A stretch of DNA of 6,580 nucleotides from Bacteroidota bacterium (GTDB taxonomy: Bacteria; Bacteroidota; Bacteroidia; Bacteroidales; Paludibacteraceae). Of the stretch, positions 1 through 6,207 are shown one piece after another; position 1 is the stretch's first letter, and each line of letters starts with the position of its first letter. Below the pieces are notes generated by a model. The model saw nothing but the letters and a program-made list of their open reading frames with translations. It was not told the origin of the DNA and made no database searches. The position numbers and the translations under genes are program-made. The DNA is taken from NCBI GenBank assembly GCA_021804525.1, contig JAJZHJ010000080.1:1-6580 (forward strand), given 5' to 3'.

Positions 1-42
1 TAGTAGTAGGCAAATGGTTAGTAACAACAGCAGGTATCGCAT
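1..42 (-). CDS. 5' end of an exported protein gene, truncated by the window edge
   Basis: Only the first 14 codons are present. They read MRYLLLLLTICLLL, which is a start methionine, one arginine and then an almost purely hydrophobic run, the usual opening of a Sec signal peptide or of a lipoprotein signal. The frame is open to the window edge. The start at 42 is preferred over the ATG at 47, whose frame meets a stop after nine codons. A promoter with both Bacteroidota elements lies immediately upstream (62-92), giving an expected leader of roughly a dozen bases. The mature protein is outside the window, so function cannot be inferred. A cysteine occurs at residue 11, but the sequence ends too soon to judge a lipobox. 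Confidence 0.6.
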   Translation of the reverse strand, partial: MRYLLLLLTICLLL

Positions 43-61
43 AGCATTGATTAATTCTTTG

Positions 62-92
62 CAAAAATAGCTGTAAATTGTTCATATTGCAA
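62..92 (-). promoter_or_regulatory. Bacteroidota-type promoter for the gene starting at 42
   Basis: Read leftward, a TTG -33 element (90-92) is followed after 20 bases by TATTTTTG (62-69), a perfect match to the Bacteroidota -7 consensus TAnnTTTG. Transcription should begin near position 55, about a dozen bases before the ATG at 42. Both elements, the spacing and the position relative to a signal-peptide start agree. No operator-like repeat is visible around it. Confidence 0.6.
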
Positions 93-351
93 TTTTATTC
101 TACATTTTTTTATCGGTGTCTTTGTGCGATGATTTGTTTAGTTGTTGGAATATTAATAATATAGATGTATTTATCTGACATAAGGAATTCCATGATTATA
201 TATTCTTGTTATTGAATTTGTTTCAACAATTCATAATTGTGCGTTATAAGAATTTCTTTAAGTCAAACTTAGTAGCATGCTATACCTCGCAATTAGATTA
301 TTTATAAATGGTTGTAGATGTTGAAAATCCTTTCTTTCTGAAGTGAAGACT
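93..351. other. AT-rich intergenic stretch, no convincing gene
   Basis: This stretch is AT-rich and holds no long reading frame. On the minus strand there is a second promoter-like sequence (264-292, listed separately) and, downstream of it, a 27-codon frame at 110-193 beginning MEFLMSDKYIYII and ending AQRHR. That frame is too short and too ordinary in composition to call a gene. An imperfect inverted repeat at 214-232 has almost no loop and is probably chance. Nothing else stands out. Confidence 0.5.
264..292 (-). promoter_or_regulatory. Second leftward promoter-like sequence
   Basis: Read leftward, TTG (290-292) is followed after 18 bases by TAAGTTTG (264-271), matching TAnnTTTG. A start near 257 would give either a roughly 215-base leader for the gene at 42, a short RNA, or a message for the 27-codon frame at 110-193. 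There is no recognised gene directly behind it, so this may be a chance match in AT-rich DNA. Confidence 0.3.
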
Positions 352-394
352 AAAAAAAGCTGCCATCCGTATATTACTACGAAAGGCAGCTTTT
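352..394 (-). terminator. Rho-independent terminator of the DUF4251 gene
   Basis: The arms 355-364 (AAAAGCTGCC) and 385-394 (GGCAGCTTTT) pair perfectly over 10 bp, six of them in the GC-rich core. The 20-base loop can form a further four-pair inner stem (368-371 with 378-381). On the minus strand the hairpin ends in a run of seven T (358-352). It begins 28 bases past the stop of the DUF4251 gene. Because the arms end in A and T runs, it could also stop rightward transcription, but no rightward gene ends here. Confidence 0.85.
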
Positions 395-422
395 GTTTGG
401 TGTACAATGGAATGGTTTGTAT

Positions 423-1016
423 TTAGAAATCCATGCCGCTGCGATAATAATTTGAATCGGCCAATGGCACTAATCGTCCGGAAAAACTTACCTGGCCGCT
501 GCTGAAGGTTGCGTTTACCATAGCTTCTGCATGATCGTCGCCATAACCCAACCAGATGGTGATATCGGCATTGAGTCCATTGCCAAAAACATTCATAGTA
601 TACGTGATATTGCCCTGCTTGTCGGTCTTGATTGAAGTCTTCGTAGGGTAGCCTTTTAAGGTGATGCCGCCAATACCGTTTGGTCCGCTGCTGAAACCGT
701 TGAAAGCCAGTTGTAAATAGGCTTTGTCTTTTTCGAGCATAATGAAGTTAGTGTTGTCGTTTACTTGAAACACCCGGCCCCATTTACTGTATACTTGGGT
801 TGCCTCCAGAATCCAGTCTTTGTTGGAAAGTGCTTTTTTTGCCTTGTCAAATGCAGCCATTCTTACAGAGTCTCGTGCTTGCTTTTTTGCCAGCGCCATC
901 TCTTTTTTGATGTTTTCTTTTTGAATCTTTGGGAAATCTCGCGCTAAAAGAGGGTTTGCAAGAAGCGCGCTTGCTGCTATGATTAGTGCAGGTAACAAAA
1001 TCTTGTTCGTTTTCAT
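423..1016 (-). CDS. Secreted DUF4251 domain protein
   Basis: This encodes 197 residues. Residues 1-25 form a Sec signal peptide: a lysine-bearing N-terminus, a hydrophobic core around 6-20, and probable cleavage after Ala25 (LLA before RDF). No lipobox cysteine is present, so the product is predicted to be periplasmic or released rather than a lipoprotein. Residues 28-66 are rich in Lys, Glu and Ala and look like a charged helix. Residues 67-192 match my memory of DUF4251 (PF14059): the NTNF segment at 88-91, LAFNG at 103-107, the glycine-rich GPNGIGGIT at 111-119, and the closing GRLVPL at 180-185. The family is largely confined to Bacteroidota and has no assigned biochemical activity. The gene appears to be a single unit, with its own -7 box at 1117-1124 and a terminator at 352-394. 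The start is set by the signal peptide; an A/T-rich leader without a Shine-Dalgarno site precedes it, as is normal in this phylum. Confidence 0.88.
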   Translation of the reverse strand: MKTNKILLPALIIAASALLANPLLARDFPKIQKENIKKEMALAKKQARDSVRMAAFDKAKKALSNKDWILEATQVYSKWGRVFQVNDNTNFIMLEKDKAYLQLAFNGFSSGPNGIGGITLKGYPTKTSIKTDKQGNITYTMNVFGNGLNADITIWLGYGDDHAEAMVNATFSSGQVSFSGRLVPLADSNYYRSGMDF

Positions 1017-1041
1017 ACGTGAATGATTTGTTTTTTAAGGT

Positions 1042-1081
1042 CGTATGGAACTCGTCCCGCAAGAGGGGACTCGTTTATACG
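1042..1081 (-). promoter_or_regulatory. Possible structured 5' leader of the DUF4251 gene
   Basis: Between the expected transcript start (about 1110) and the ATG at 1016, two nested inverted repeats can form: an outer CGTAT/ATACG pair (1042-1046 with 1077-1081) and an inner GTCCC/GGGAC stem (1054-1058 with 1066-1070) closed by a seven-base loop. The inner stem is flanked by apposed G and A bases that could form non-canonical pairs. The segment is more GC-rich than its AT-rich surroundings. I do not recognise it as a known riboswitch, and the stems are short. Confidence 0.35.
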
Positions 1082-1116
1082 CTGAAATTTTTAGTATGAT
1101 GTATGTTATTTCGACA

Positions 1117-1124
1117 CAAAGATA
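1117..1124 (-). promoter_or_regulatory. -7 promoter box for the DUF4251 gene
   Basis: TATCTTTG on the minus strand matches TAnnTTTG exactly and lies about 100 bases before the start codon. The -33 region is weak: at the usual spacing there is only a T-rich TTTTTAC near 1144-1150, and the nearest TTG (1139-1141) is 14 bases away, which is short. The -7 box is the same octamer as the one upstream of the reductase gene. Confidence 0.5.
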
Positions 1125-1218
1125 ATGACACTCACAGCCAATTGTAAAAAGTATCTGTTAAAATTACAGAATTAATAGCGGTGTTTATTTGCCTATCACA
1201 GTGTCAATTGATCTCGAA

Positions 1219-1428
1219 TTATTCATTAGGTCTCTCATCTCCCAAACGAGACAAATCTTCGGAAGTGGGAGGTTCTATTTCGGTTCCTGATGTTTTTACA
1301 AAATTAGTCCAATCAATAGAAACTTCCTTTTCATTCTCAGTTTGAGTACTAAACTCAGGCTTGTTTGCAATGTTCTCGTCAAAGTTGAAATCTTCGCTCG
1401 ATGTGGATACGTCTTTTTCAGTTCTCAT
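1219..1428 (-). CDS. Small acidic hypothetical protein, probably disordered
   Basis: This encodes 69 residues and I do not recognise it. It has 18 acidic residues against 7 basic ones, 16 Ser or Thr, one Trp (residue 40), no Cys and few long aliphatic stretches. That points to a soluble, largely unstructured protein. There is no signal peptide, membrane segment or Gly-Gly leader motif. The only mildly hydrophobic patch is around IDWTNFV (38-44). It is judged a likely gene because the frame is open over its full length in DNA clearly richer in GC than the flanking gaps, and because its composition is not what AT-rich noise gives. No clear -7 box lies in 1429-1604, and no terminator is visible after the reductase gene, so it could be read through from that gene. 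The upstream A/T-rich leader has no Shine-Dalgarno site. It could still be a spurious frame. Confidence 0.5.
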   Translation of the reverse strand: MRTEKDVSTSSEDFNFDENIANKPEFSTQTENEKEVSIDWTNFVKTSGTEIEPPTSEDLSRLGDERPNE

Positions 1429-1604
1429 AGTGGTAAGTTTTTAAATGATTAAATATCAAGCTTTAGTAATCTATTAGGTTCTCAATCGCTCAATCATTTT
1501 TCAATTGTATTCATTCTGTTCTTATTTCACTTCTTGCATTCCATAACTTCAAGATTTAAACCTTTCACTTGATGAACTTGCAAGGCTTGCCAAATTTTTG
1601 CTAT

Positions 1605-2420
1605 CTATTTGATCTGACTCATCATAATCTTATCAAAAAGACGATCGGATATATGGTTTCTCACCCATATTATTAATGGGGCGCCTGCGCCTGCTGCATA
1701 ACGTGTCTTTGGTTTATGGACAAGAATCGCTTTCTCGATGGTTTTAGCAATGGCGGTAGGTTCTGCTCCCATTTTTTCATCCATTTTTTTTAGCATCTCC
1801 ACGTGTTTCATTACCAACTCTTTGTAAGCACTATTTCCTGATGTTTTGATCAGATTCTCGCGAGCAATAGTGTTCCATTCGGTTTTGATGGCTCCAGGTT
1901 CAATGATGACTACGTCAATGCCAAATTGTTTCAGTTCCATACGAAGGCTGTCGCTCCAACCTTCAACGGCAAACTTGGTGGCATGATACCATGCTCCGTG
2001 TGGCTCACCGATTTTTCCGGCAATGGATGAAATATTGATTATGCGACCGCTCTGTTGTGCCCGCATAGTTGGAAGTGCTAATTGTGTCAGTCTTGCCATT
2101 CCAAAAAGGTTCACTTCAAATTGATATTTTGCTTCCGAAAGCGGAACGTCTTCCACCGCTCCAAATGATCCATATCCCGCATTATTCACCAACACATCAA
2201 GATGTTTTTCTTTGTTTAATAGTTCGTTAATTCCTGCAACCATCGAAGCTTCCTCGGTTACATCCATGTTTAACAAATGAACACCCAATGCTTTGAGGTC
2301 TTCCATGCGTTCTACTCTACGTGCCGCACCATAAACTGTAAATCCTTGTTTCACCAATAGTTTTGCTGTCTCTTTTCCAATGCCGGATGAAGCACCGGTT
2401 ATCAATATTACTTTGTTCAT
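1605..2420 (-). CDS. Classical short-chain dehydrogenase/reductase (SDR)
   Basis: This encodes 271 residues, the usual length for a classical SDR, and is predicted to be a cytoplasmic NAD(P)H-dependent oxidoreductase. All family landmarks are present: the nucleotide-binding TGASSGIG at 8-15, Asp53 in NMDV for the adenine ring, NNAG at 79-82, and the catalytic set Asn104, Ser132, Tyr145 and Lys149 (YHATK). EPGAI follows at 174-178. Arginines 34 and 35 just after the second strand favour NADP(H) over NAD(H), which is an inference from family rules. The sequence resembles the subgroup of general SDRs annotated as oxidoreductase or retinol-dehydrogenase-like. The substrate cannot be read from the sequence, and the neighbours give no pathway. 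The start is directly before the first Rossmann strand and follows an A-rich leader. The gene has its own promoter (2487-2494) and lies behind the receptor's terminator, so it is probably transcribed independently. Confidence 0.93.
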   Translation of the reverse strand: MNKVILITGASSGIGKETAKLLVKQGFTVYGAARRVERMEDLKALGVHLLNMDVTEEASMVAGINELLNKEKHLDVLVNNAGYGSFGAVEDVPLSEAKYQFEVNLFGMARLTQLALPTMRAQQSGRIINISSIAGKIGEPHGAWYHATKFAVEGWSDSLRMELKQFGIDVVIIEPGAIKTEWNTIARENLIKTSGNSAYKELVMKHVEMLKKMDEKMGAEPTAIAKTIEKAILVHKPKTRYAAGAGAPLIIWVRNHISDRLFDKIMMSQIK

Positions 2421-2474
2421 TAGTTTCTTTTTTTTGGGTTACAGGTTTTGTCGAAATGGGAATAAGATTCAATC

Positions 2475-2494
2475 TATCTTTCTTTACAAAGATA
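2475..2494 (-). promoter_or_regulatory. -7 promoter box of the reductase gene with overlapping inverted repeat
   Basis: The minus strand carries TATCTTTG (2487-2494), an exact TAnnTTTG match, about 65 bases before the reductase start. A good -33 TTG at the normal distance is not visible. The box forms one arm of a perfect 7-bp inverted repeat, TATCTTT (2475-2481) and AAAGATA (2488-2494), with six bases between. The repeat would cover the -7 box and the transcript start, where a repressor could bind. Low complexity makes chance possible. Confidence 0.45.
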
Positions 2495-2563
2495 AAGCAG
2501 AAGCAACTTAATTAGCATTGAGAAGTGGGCTTTATTTTTTGAATAGTCGTCCTACAAGCTTTA

Positions 2564-2613
2564 CTTATAAAAAAGAGGCTGTCTCCCTTTTGAGACAGCC
2601 TCTTTTTTATAAG
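2564..2613 (-). terminator. Strong rho-independent terminator of the receptor gene
   Basis: The arms 2564-2585 and 2592-2613 pair perfectly over 22 bp around a six-base loop (CCTTTT). The core is GAGGCTGTCTC with GAGACAGCCTC, flanked by A6 and T6 tracts. It begins 13 bases after the receptor stop codon. On the minus strand the GC-rich core is followed by six T. The A/T symmetry means it could act in both directions. I recall GAGACAGCCTC-type terminator stems as frequent in Bacteroidales genomes, so it may belong to a dispersed family. Confidence 0.9.
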
Positions 2614-2626
2614 AGATTAGACCAAT

Positions 2627-5600
2627 TTAGAAGATCAAGCGAAATCCTAACAAGGCTCCCCATGTGCTCCCTGTGGTAGGATTGTCAACAAAATGATTGT
2701 TTTGATTGAAATTATCTAAGCTGGTTGCGTTTAATGTATAAGTTGGGGTTGGATTTGAACTTGAGATTACCCCTTTGTAGGTCAGTGGGCGAATGTTGTC
2801 ATAACTGCCTAACCCGATGGTTTTGTAGGTTCCCCAATGCGAATTTAGCAAGTTACCTGCATTCAGAAGGTCAAACGATACTTGCAAGGTGTATTTGTGT
2901 TTGCCGCCAAAGTTGGTAAAAATATCTTCCAACACTTTAACATCAAAACGATTGACCCATGGTAAAACGTATCCATAACGTTGTGCATATTGACCTTCAT
3001 GTTTCTTCAAATATGGATCGCTTTGCACGTAATTCCAAAATGCAGAAGCCTGATCGGCAGCTGTCATAACAACTGTGCCAGAACTGTTTTTGTAGTCCAC
3101 AAATGTCAATTCGTTTTGCGTTTTGGGGATATAGATCAAGTCTGAATAATTGCCATCTCCGTTCATATCATTCGAGTAGGTAAAGTGCATGCGTCCTTGA
3201 GAAGATCCTTGATATAAAACTGATACGGTTGTTGCAAAATGTTTTGCATAAGATACACGATACGAAAGCGAACCTACCAAACGGGAAGGTACTGAGAAAC
3301 TGGAGTAGCTCAACCCAGGGTTGTTCAAACTGTTGACAGCTACGTTGTTTTGCCAAGCAGATGCAGCGGTTGATCCTGGGTTTGGGGTTACATCTTTTGC
3401 CACAGAATAAGTATAAGCAATCATGGCAGACAGACCAAAGTCAAAAGTCTTTTTAATTTGCGTAGACAGTGAGTATGAATAACCTAAGTTCGTATTGCTC
3501 AAAATCATGGCAGAACCAATGGTACTTACTATCTTGTTTGAAGTCCAGCGTTGACGTGGATCGGGGCCTGCAAACTGTGATTGTGCATTTGGTAGATTGA
3601 CGTTTTGCTGAAGAATTGCATTGATGTCTTTCGAATATAACCCTTCTACAGTTACTTGTGTTTGAGACGGTAACTGCAAATCAACACCCAGGTCGGAACG
3701 CCATACTTGTGGCATCTTGAAATTCTTAGCAACTTCGGCCACATTTGACCCTGTTGGGAGAGAGCCCGGTGTATTCGGGAACAAGGTTGGATATTCGGAA
3801 GTTAACTTCTTAAAGTCTGGTTCAAATTTGAAATTTGCAGGAAGCTGTGTCCCATTCAAACTTATTTCAGGGCTTTGAATCATTCCTGAACCACCCGGTT
3901 GGTTTGTAAACCATACAAAAGGCAACATGCCGGTGAAAATACCTGTTCCACCACGTAAAATAATCGAATGGTCAGGTTTCATGTCCCAATTGAAACCGAT
4001 ACGAGGTGCAACTGTAGCTTGCGAACGTGGCCATGTTCCTACACTCATGTGGTAAGGTTGCAGTACTTGATTGCCGCCCAAGGAACCCAATTGTGGCAAA
4101 AAATTCAGATTATCTAACGTTGTATTGTCAGGTAACTTATTCAGGTAATAGGGTTCTTCAATGCGAACGCCGTAAGTTAAACGGAAATTGGGTTGAATCT
4201 TCCATTCGTCTTGCAAATAAACTGCGCCCATACCAAATGTCAATTCTTGCCCTGGAGCATCGTTCCCGTTGTAGCCATAGGTGTAGCCAAATCCGATGGG
4301 CTTTGCGTTATTCATAAAATCAGCCATCGAGTTATAGCGATAGTAGCTGGTGCCTTCGCGCAAATAACTATTATAGAAATAGAGCTGATCATACGACATT
4401 CCTCCAACAAGTGTATGGTTGCCGATATTGATGCTAACATTATCTGTTGCATTAAACGTGTTGTTGATCACGTTGTTGTTGTATGTAAATAATTCTTCGC
4501 CAAAGCTCATGTATTGATCACCGCCTTTGCCGTTATTTGTTGCATCACCACCTGTCCAAATATCCACAAACGGGAACGGTGTACTGTTTGTTCCCCGTTT
4601 ATCTTGTATGTGGGTATAGCTCACTAATAATTTATTTGAAACAGAGTGGCTGAAGTTACTATTTAATTCGCCGGTAATTGAACTAACTACGTCGGTCATA
4701 TTATACCACGCATTGGAGAATACCACTGATTGAATACTGCTACGCCCTGAGCCCTTTTGAGCTAAATAGGGACCGCTATTGTAATTGGTCAATACATCAT
4801 TTTTTGAATGCACGTAGTTGTAACGCACTGTCAATTTGTTGTTTTGATCAATATTCCAGTCAATACGACCTAAAATTTTGTAATTGTTGCTGCTGAAATT
4901 GCCGAAATTTTGATAGCTTCCTGGATTATATCCATAAGTTGATTTCAAAAAATCGCTCATGGTTTTCAAATCAGCCACCGTTGTTCGTGCCGTATTAGTC
5001 GAAGCGTTGCCTACACCATTTGTACTTGGTTCAAATGCATTACTGGGTAACGTAGTAGTTTGTATTTCTGCATTTACAAAGTAGAATAACTTGTCCTTGA
5101 TGATAGGCCCACCTAAACGAAATCCGTACGTTTCAGAATTACGCGAATTAGCTCCGGCAATGGTTGTACTCCCAATATGGTTACCCGTAAAGGATTTTGG
5201 ACGAATAAAAGTGTAAGCTGAACCTTTTAACGTGTTGTCACCGCTTCGGGTAACAGCGTTCACACTCGCACCGGTAAATTGTGATTGACGAATATCAAAA
5301 GGCGCCACATTTACCGAAATTTCAGAAATGGCATCCAATGAAATTGGTTGCGCATCGCCACCGGGTAAATTGTTAGAACTCAGCCCGAAATTATTTTTGA
5401 AATTGGCACCGTCAATTGTGATGTTGTTATAACGACCGTCCTGACCTGCAAAACTACTGCTGCTTCCTGCGTAAGGCGATAAACGGGTAAAGTCGTTAAT
5501 ACTCCGATTGATTGTTGGCATGTTTTCAATTTGCCGTGTTGAAACATCGGTGTTGGTGCCGGCTCTTTCTACTATTTTCGAAGCGACAACTACAACATCG

Positions 5601-5950
5601 TTTAGTGTATGACTTGACTCTTTTAATACACAGTTTAATGGGTACATTTGGCCTAAATGTAGTGATATACCATCGAAAATTGTTTTGGTATAGCCAATAT
5701 AAGTTATTTGCACTTGATAAGGACCTCCGGGACGCATACCTTGAATGGTATAATATCCATCGTTATTAGTTACTGCTCCGTATTTTGTGCCGGAGGGTAA
5801 GTGCGTTGCCATCACTGTCGCTCCAATAAGAGGACCTTTTACATCGGTGATTCGTCCCGACATGCTCGAAGTAGTAACTTGTGCCATGGCGGTCAATGAC
5901 ATGACCAAGCCAAACACGACTAGGAGTAAACGCATACTTGTTTTTTTCAT
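2627..5950 (-). CDS. Oar-like TonB-dependent outer-membrane receptor
   Basis: This encodes 1107 residues from the chosen start. Residues 1-23 or 24 are a Sec signal peptide (MKKTSMRLLL, hydrophobic core, AMAQ). The frame extends 20 codons further upstream to 6010, but those residues are polar and would bury the signal, so the ATG at 5950 is preferred. Residues 31-112 form a carboxypeptidase-regulatory-like beta-sandwich with the typical GATV and GYY elements. A TonB-box-like LNDVVVVAS follows at 116-124, then the plug at about 125-245, including TIDGANF and SVNVAPFDIRQSQFTGASVNAVTRSG. The rest is a 22-strand-type beta-barrel ending in Phe1107, as expected for Bam-assembled porins. The barrel holds a DxNxDGxxxD loop (928-937) and SFDLLNAGNLLN (1025-1036), both familiar to me in Oar-like receptors. 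It should import an unknown ligand or move a protein across the outer membrane, powered by TonB-ExbBD. No SusD-type lipoprotein gene adjoins it, so it is not a standard SusCD glycan system. A hairpin terminator follows it closely. Confidence 0.93.
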   Translation of the reverse strand: MKKTSMRLLLVVFGLVMSLTAMAQVTTSSMSGRITDVKGPLIGATVMATHLPSGTKYGAVTNNDGYYTIQGMRPGGPYQVQITYIGYTKTIFDGISLHLGQMYPLNCVLKESSHTLNDVVVVASKIVERAGTNTDVSTRQIENMPTINRSINDFTRLSPYAGSSSSFAGQDGRYNNITIDGANFKNNFGLSSNNLPGGDAQPISLDAISEISVNVAPFDIRQSQFTGASVNAVTRSGDNTLKGSAYTFIRPKSFTGNHIGSTTIAGANSRNSETYGFRLGGPIIKDKLFYFVNAEIQTTTLPSNAFEPSTNGVGNASTNTARTTVADLKTMSDFLKSTYGYNPGSYQNFGNFSSNNYKILGRIDWNIDQNNKLTVRYNYVHSKNDVLTNYNSGPYLAQKGSGRSSIQSVVFSNAWYNMTDVVSSITGELNSNFSHSVSNKLLVSYTHIQDKRGTNSTPFPFVDIWTGGDATNNGKGGDQYMSFGEELFTYNNNVINNTFNATDNVSINIGNHTLVGGMSYDQLYFYNSYLREGTSYYRYNSMADFMNNAKPIGFGYTYGYNGNDAPGQELTFGMGAVYLQDEWKIQPNFRLTYGVRIEEPYYLNKLPDNTTLDNLNFLPQLGSLGGNQVLQPYHMSVGTWPRSQATVAPRIGFNWDMKPDHSIILRGGTGIFTGMLPFVWFTNQPGGSGMIQSPEISLNGTQLPANFKFEPDFKKLTSEYPTLFPNTPGSLPTGSNVAEVAKNFKMPQVWRSDLGVDLQLPSQTQVTVEGLYSKDINAILQQNVNLPNAQSQFAGPDPRQRWTSNKIVSTIGSAMILSNTNLGYSYSLSTQIKKTFDFGLSAMIAYTYSVAKDVTPNPGSTAASAWQNNVAVNSLNNPGLSYSSFSVPSRLVGSLSYRVSYAKHFATTVSVLYQGSSQGRMHFTYSNDMNGDGNYSDLIYIPKTQNELTFVDYKNSSGTVVMTAADQASAFWNYVQSDPYLKKHEGQYAQRYGYVLPWVNRFDVKVLEDIFTNFGGKHKYTLQVSFDLLNAGNLLNSHWGTYKTIGLGSYDNIRPLTYKGVISSSNPTPTYTLNATSLDNFNQNNHFVDNPTTGSTWGALLGFRLIF

Positions 5951-6034
5951 ACAATTTGAATTAATTAAAAAATAAGAACGTATATTAGTCTCTGTGCTTC
6001 TTGATGCCAATTACATTTAAGAATAAATATTCTG

Positions 6035-6187
6035 TTATTCAATAACCTGATAATCTGCTTTTTTAAATAAAAAATGACGTTCCAACTCTTCTATGGTGCA
6101 AAAGTACAATAAATCAACAAAAAAACCGCTTTTATTTCCAAAAGTTTTCAACAATGAGGAGGAATAAGTGTTAAATATAAAATGCAT
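6035..6187 (-). CDS. Doubtful 50-codon leader frame upstream of the receptor
   Basis: The frame starts MHFIFNTYSSSLLKTF and ends KKADYQVIE. It is unrecognised. Its ATG at 6187 follows AGGAGG by 13 bases, which is longer than a usual Shine-Dalgarno spacing, and such sites matter little in Bacteroidota. The frame ends 84 bases before the receptor ATG. Against it: the DNA is AT-rich like the gaps, a promoter-like -7 box (6099-6106) lies inside it, and the peptide is rich in Phe and Leu as AT-rich noise would give. The same frame runs upstream to 6265 without support. It is listed because it starts within the loop of the inverted repeat at 6157-6206. Confidence 0.15.
   Translation of the reverse strand: MHFIFNTYSSSLLKTFGNKSGFFVDLLYFCTIEELERHFLFKKADYQVIE
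6099..6106 (-). promoter_or_regulatory. Proximal -7 box upstream of the receptor gene
   Basis: TACTTTTG on the minus strand matches TAnnTTTG and is followed by CACC. A transcript from here would start near 6093 and have a leader of about 140 bases before the receptor ATG at 5950. A TTTG lies upstream at 6118-6121, but only 11 bases away, so the -33 element is not convincing. Confidence 0.45.
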
Positions 6188-6206
6188 GGTAATATTAATT
6201 CCTCCT
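6157..6206 (-). repeat. 9-bp inverted repeat in the receptor upstream region
   Basis: AGGAGGAAT (6157-6165) and ATTCCTCCT (6198-6206) are perfect inverse copies separated by 32 bases. A weaker inner pair, AATAT (6174-6178) with ATATT (6192-6196), could extend it. It sits between the two leftward -7 boxes. In a transcript starting from the distal box, it would form a hairpin at or very near the 5' end. In DNA it could be a split protein-binding site. Confidence 0.45.
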
Positions 6207-6207
6207 G

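Noticed and set aside
847..1062. 71-codon minus-strand frame overlapping the DUF4251 gene
   Set aside because: It is a shifted frame of the DUF4251 coding sequence with an unlikely basic composition; the overlapping frame has a signal peptide and family motifs.
1155..1169. CTGT/ACAG imperfect palindrome upstream of the DUF4251 promoter as an operator
   Set aside because: Only four continuous pairs plus A/T pairing; too weak to separate from background.
1480..1500. Tandem CTCAATCG/CTCAATCA repeat
   Set aside because: Two imperfect 8-base copies are expected by chance in AT-rich DNA and lie next to nothing recognisable.
1580..1590. GCAAG/CTTGC inverted repeat after the reductase gene as a terminator
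   Set aside because: Only one base separates the arms, which cannot form a hairpin loop, and no T run adjoins its core in the needed place.
4027..4492. Overlapping plus-strand reading frames of 96 and 99 codons inside the receptor gene
   Set aside because: They lie entirely within the receptor on the opposite strand, encode Cys- and His-rich sequences without recognisable domains, and have no promoter or leader.
5951..6010. 20-codon N-terminal extension of the receptor (start at 6010)
   Set aside because: The added residues are polar and precede a clear signal peptide beginning at 5950; exported proteins do not normally carry such an extension.
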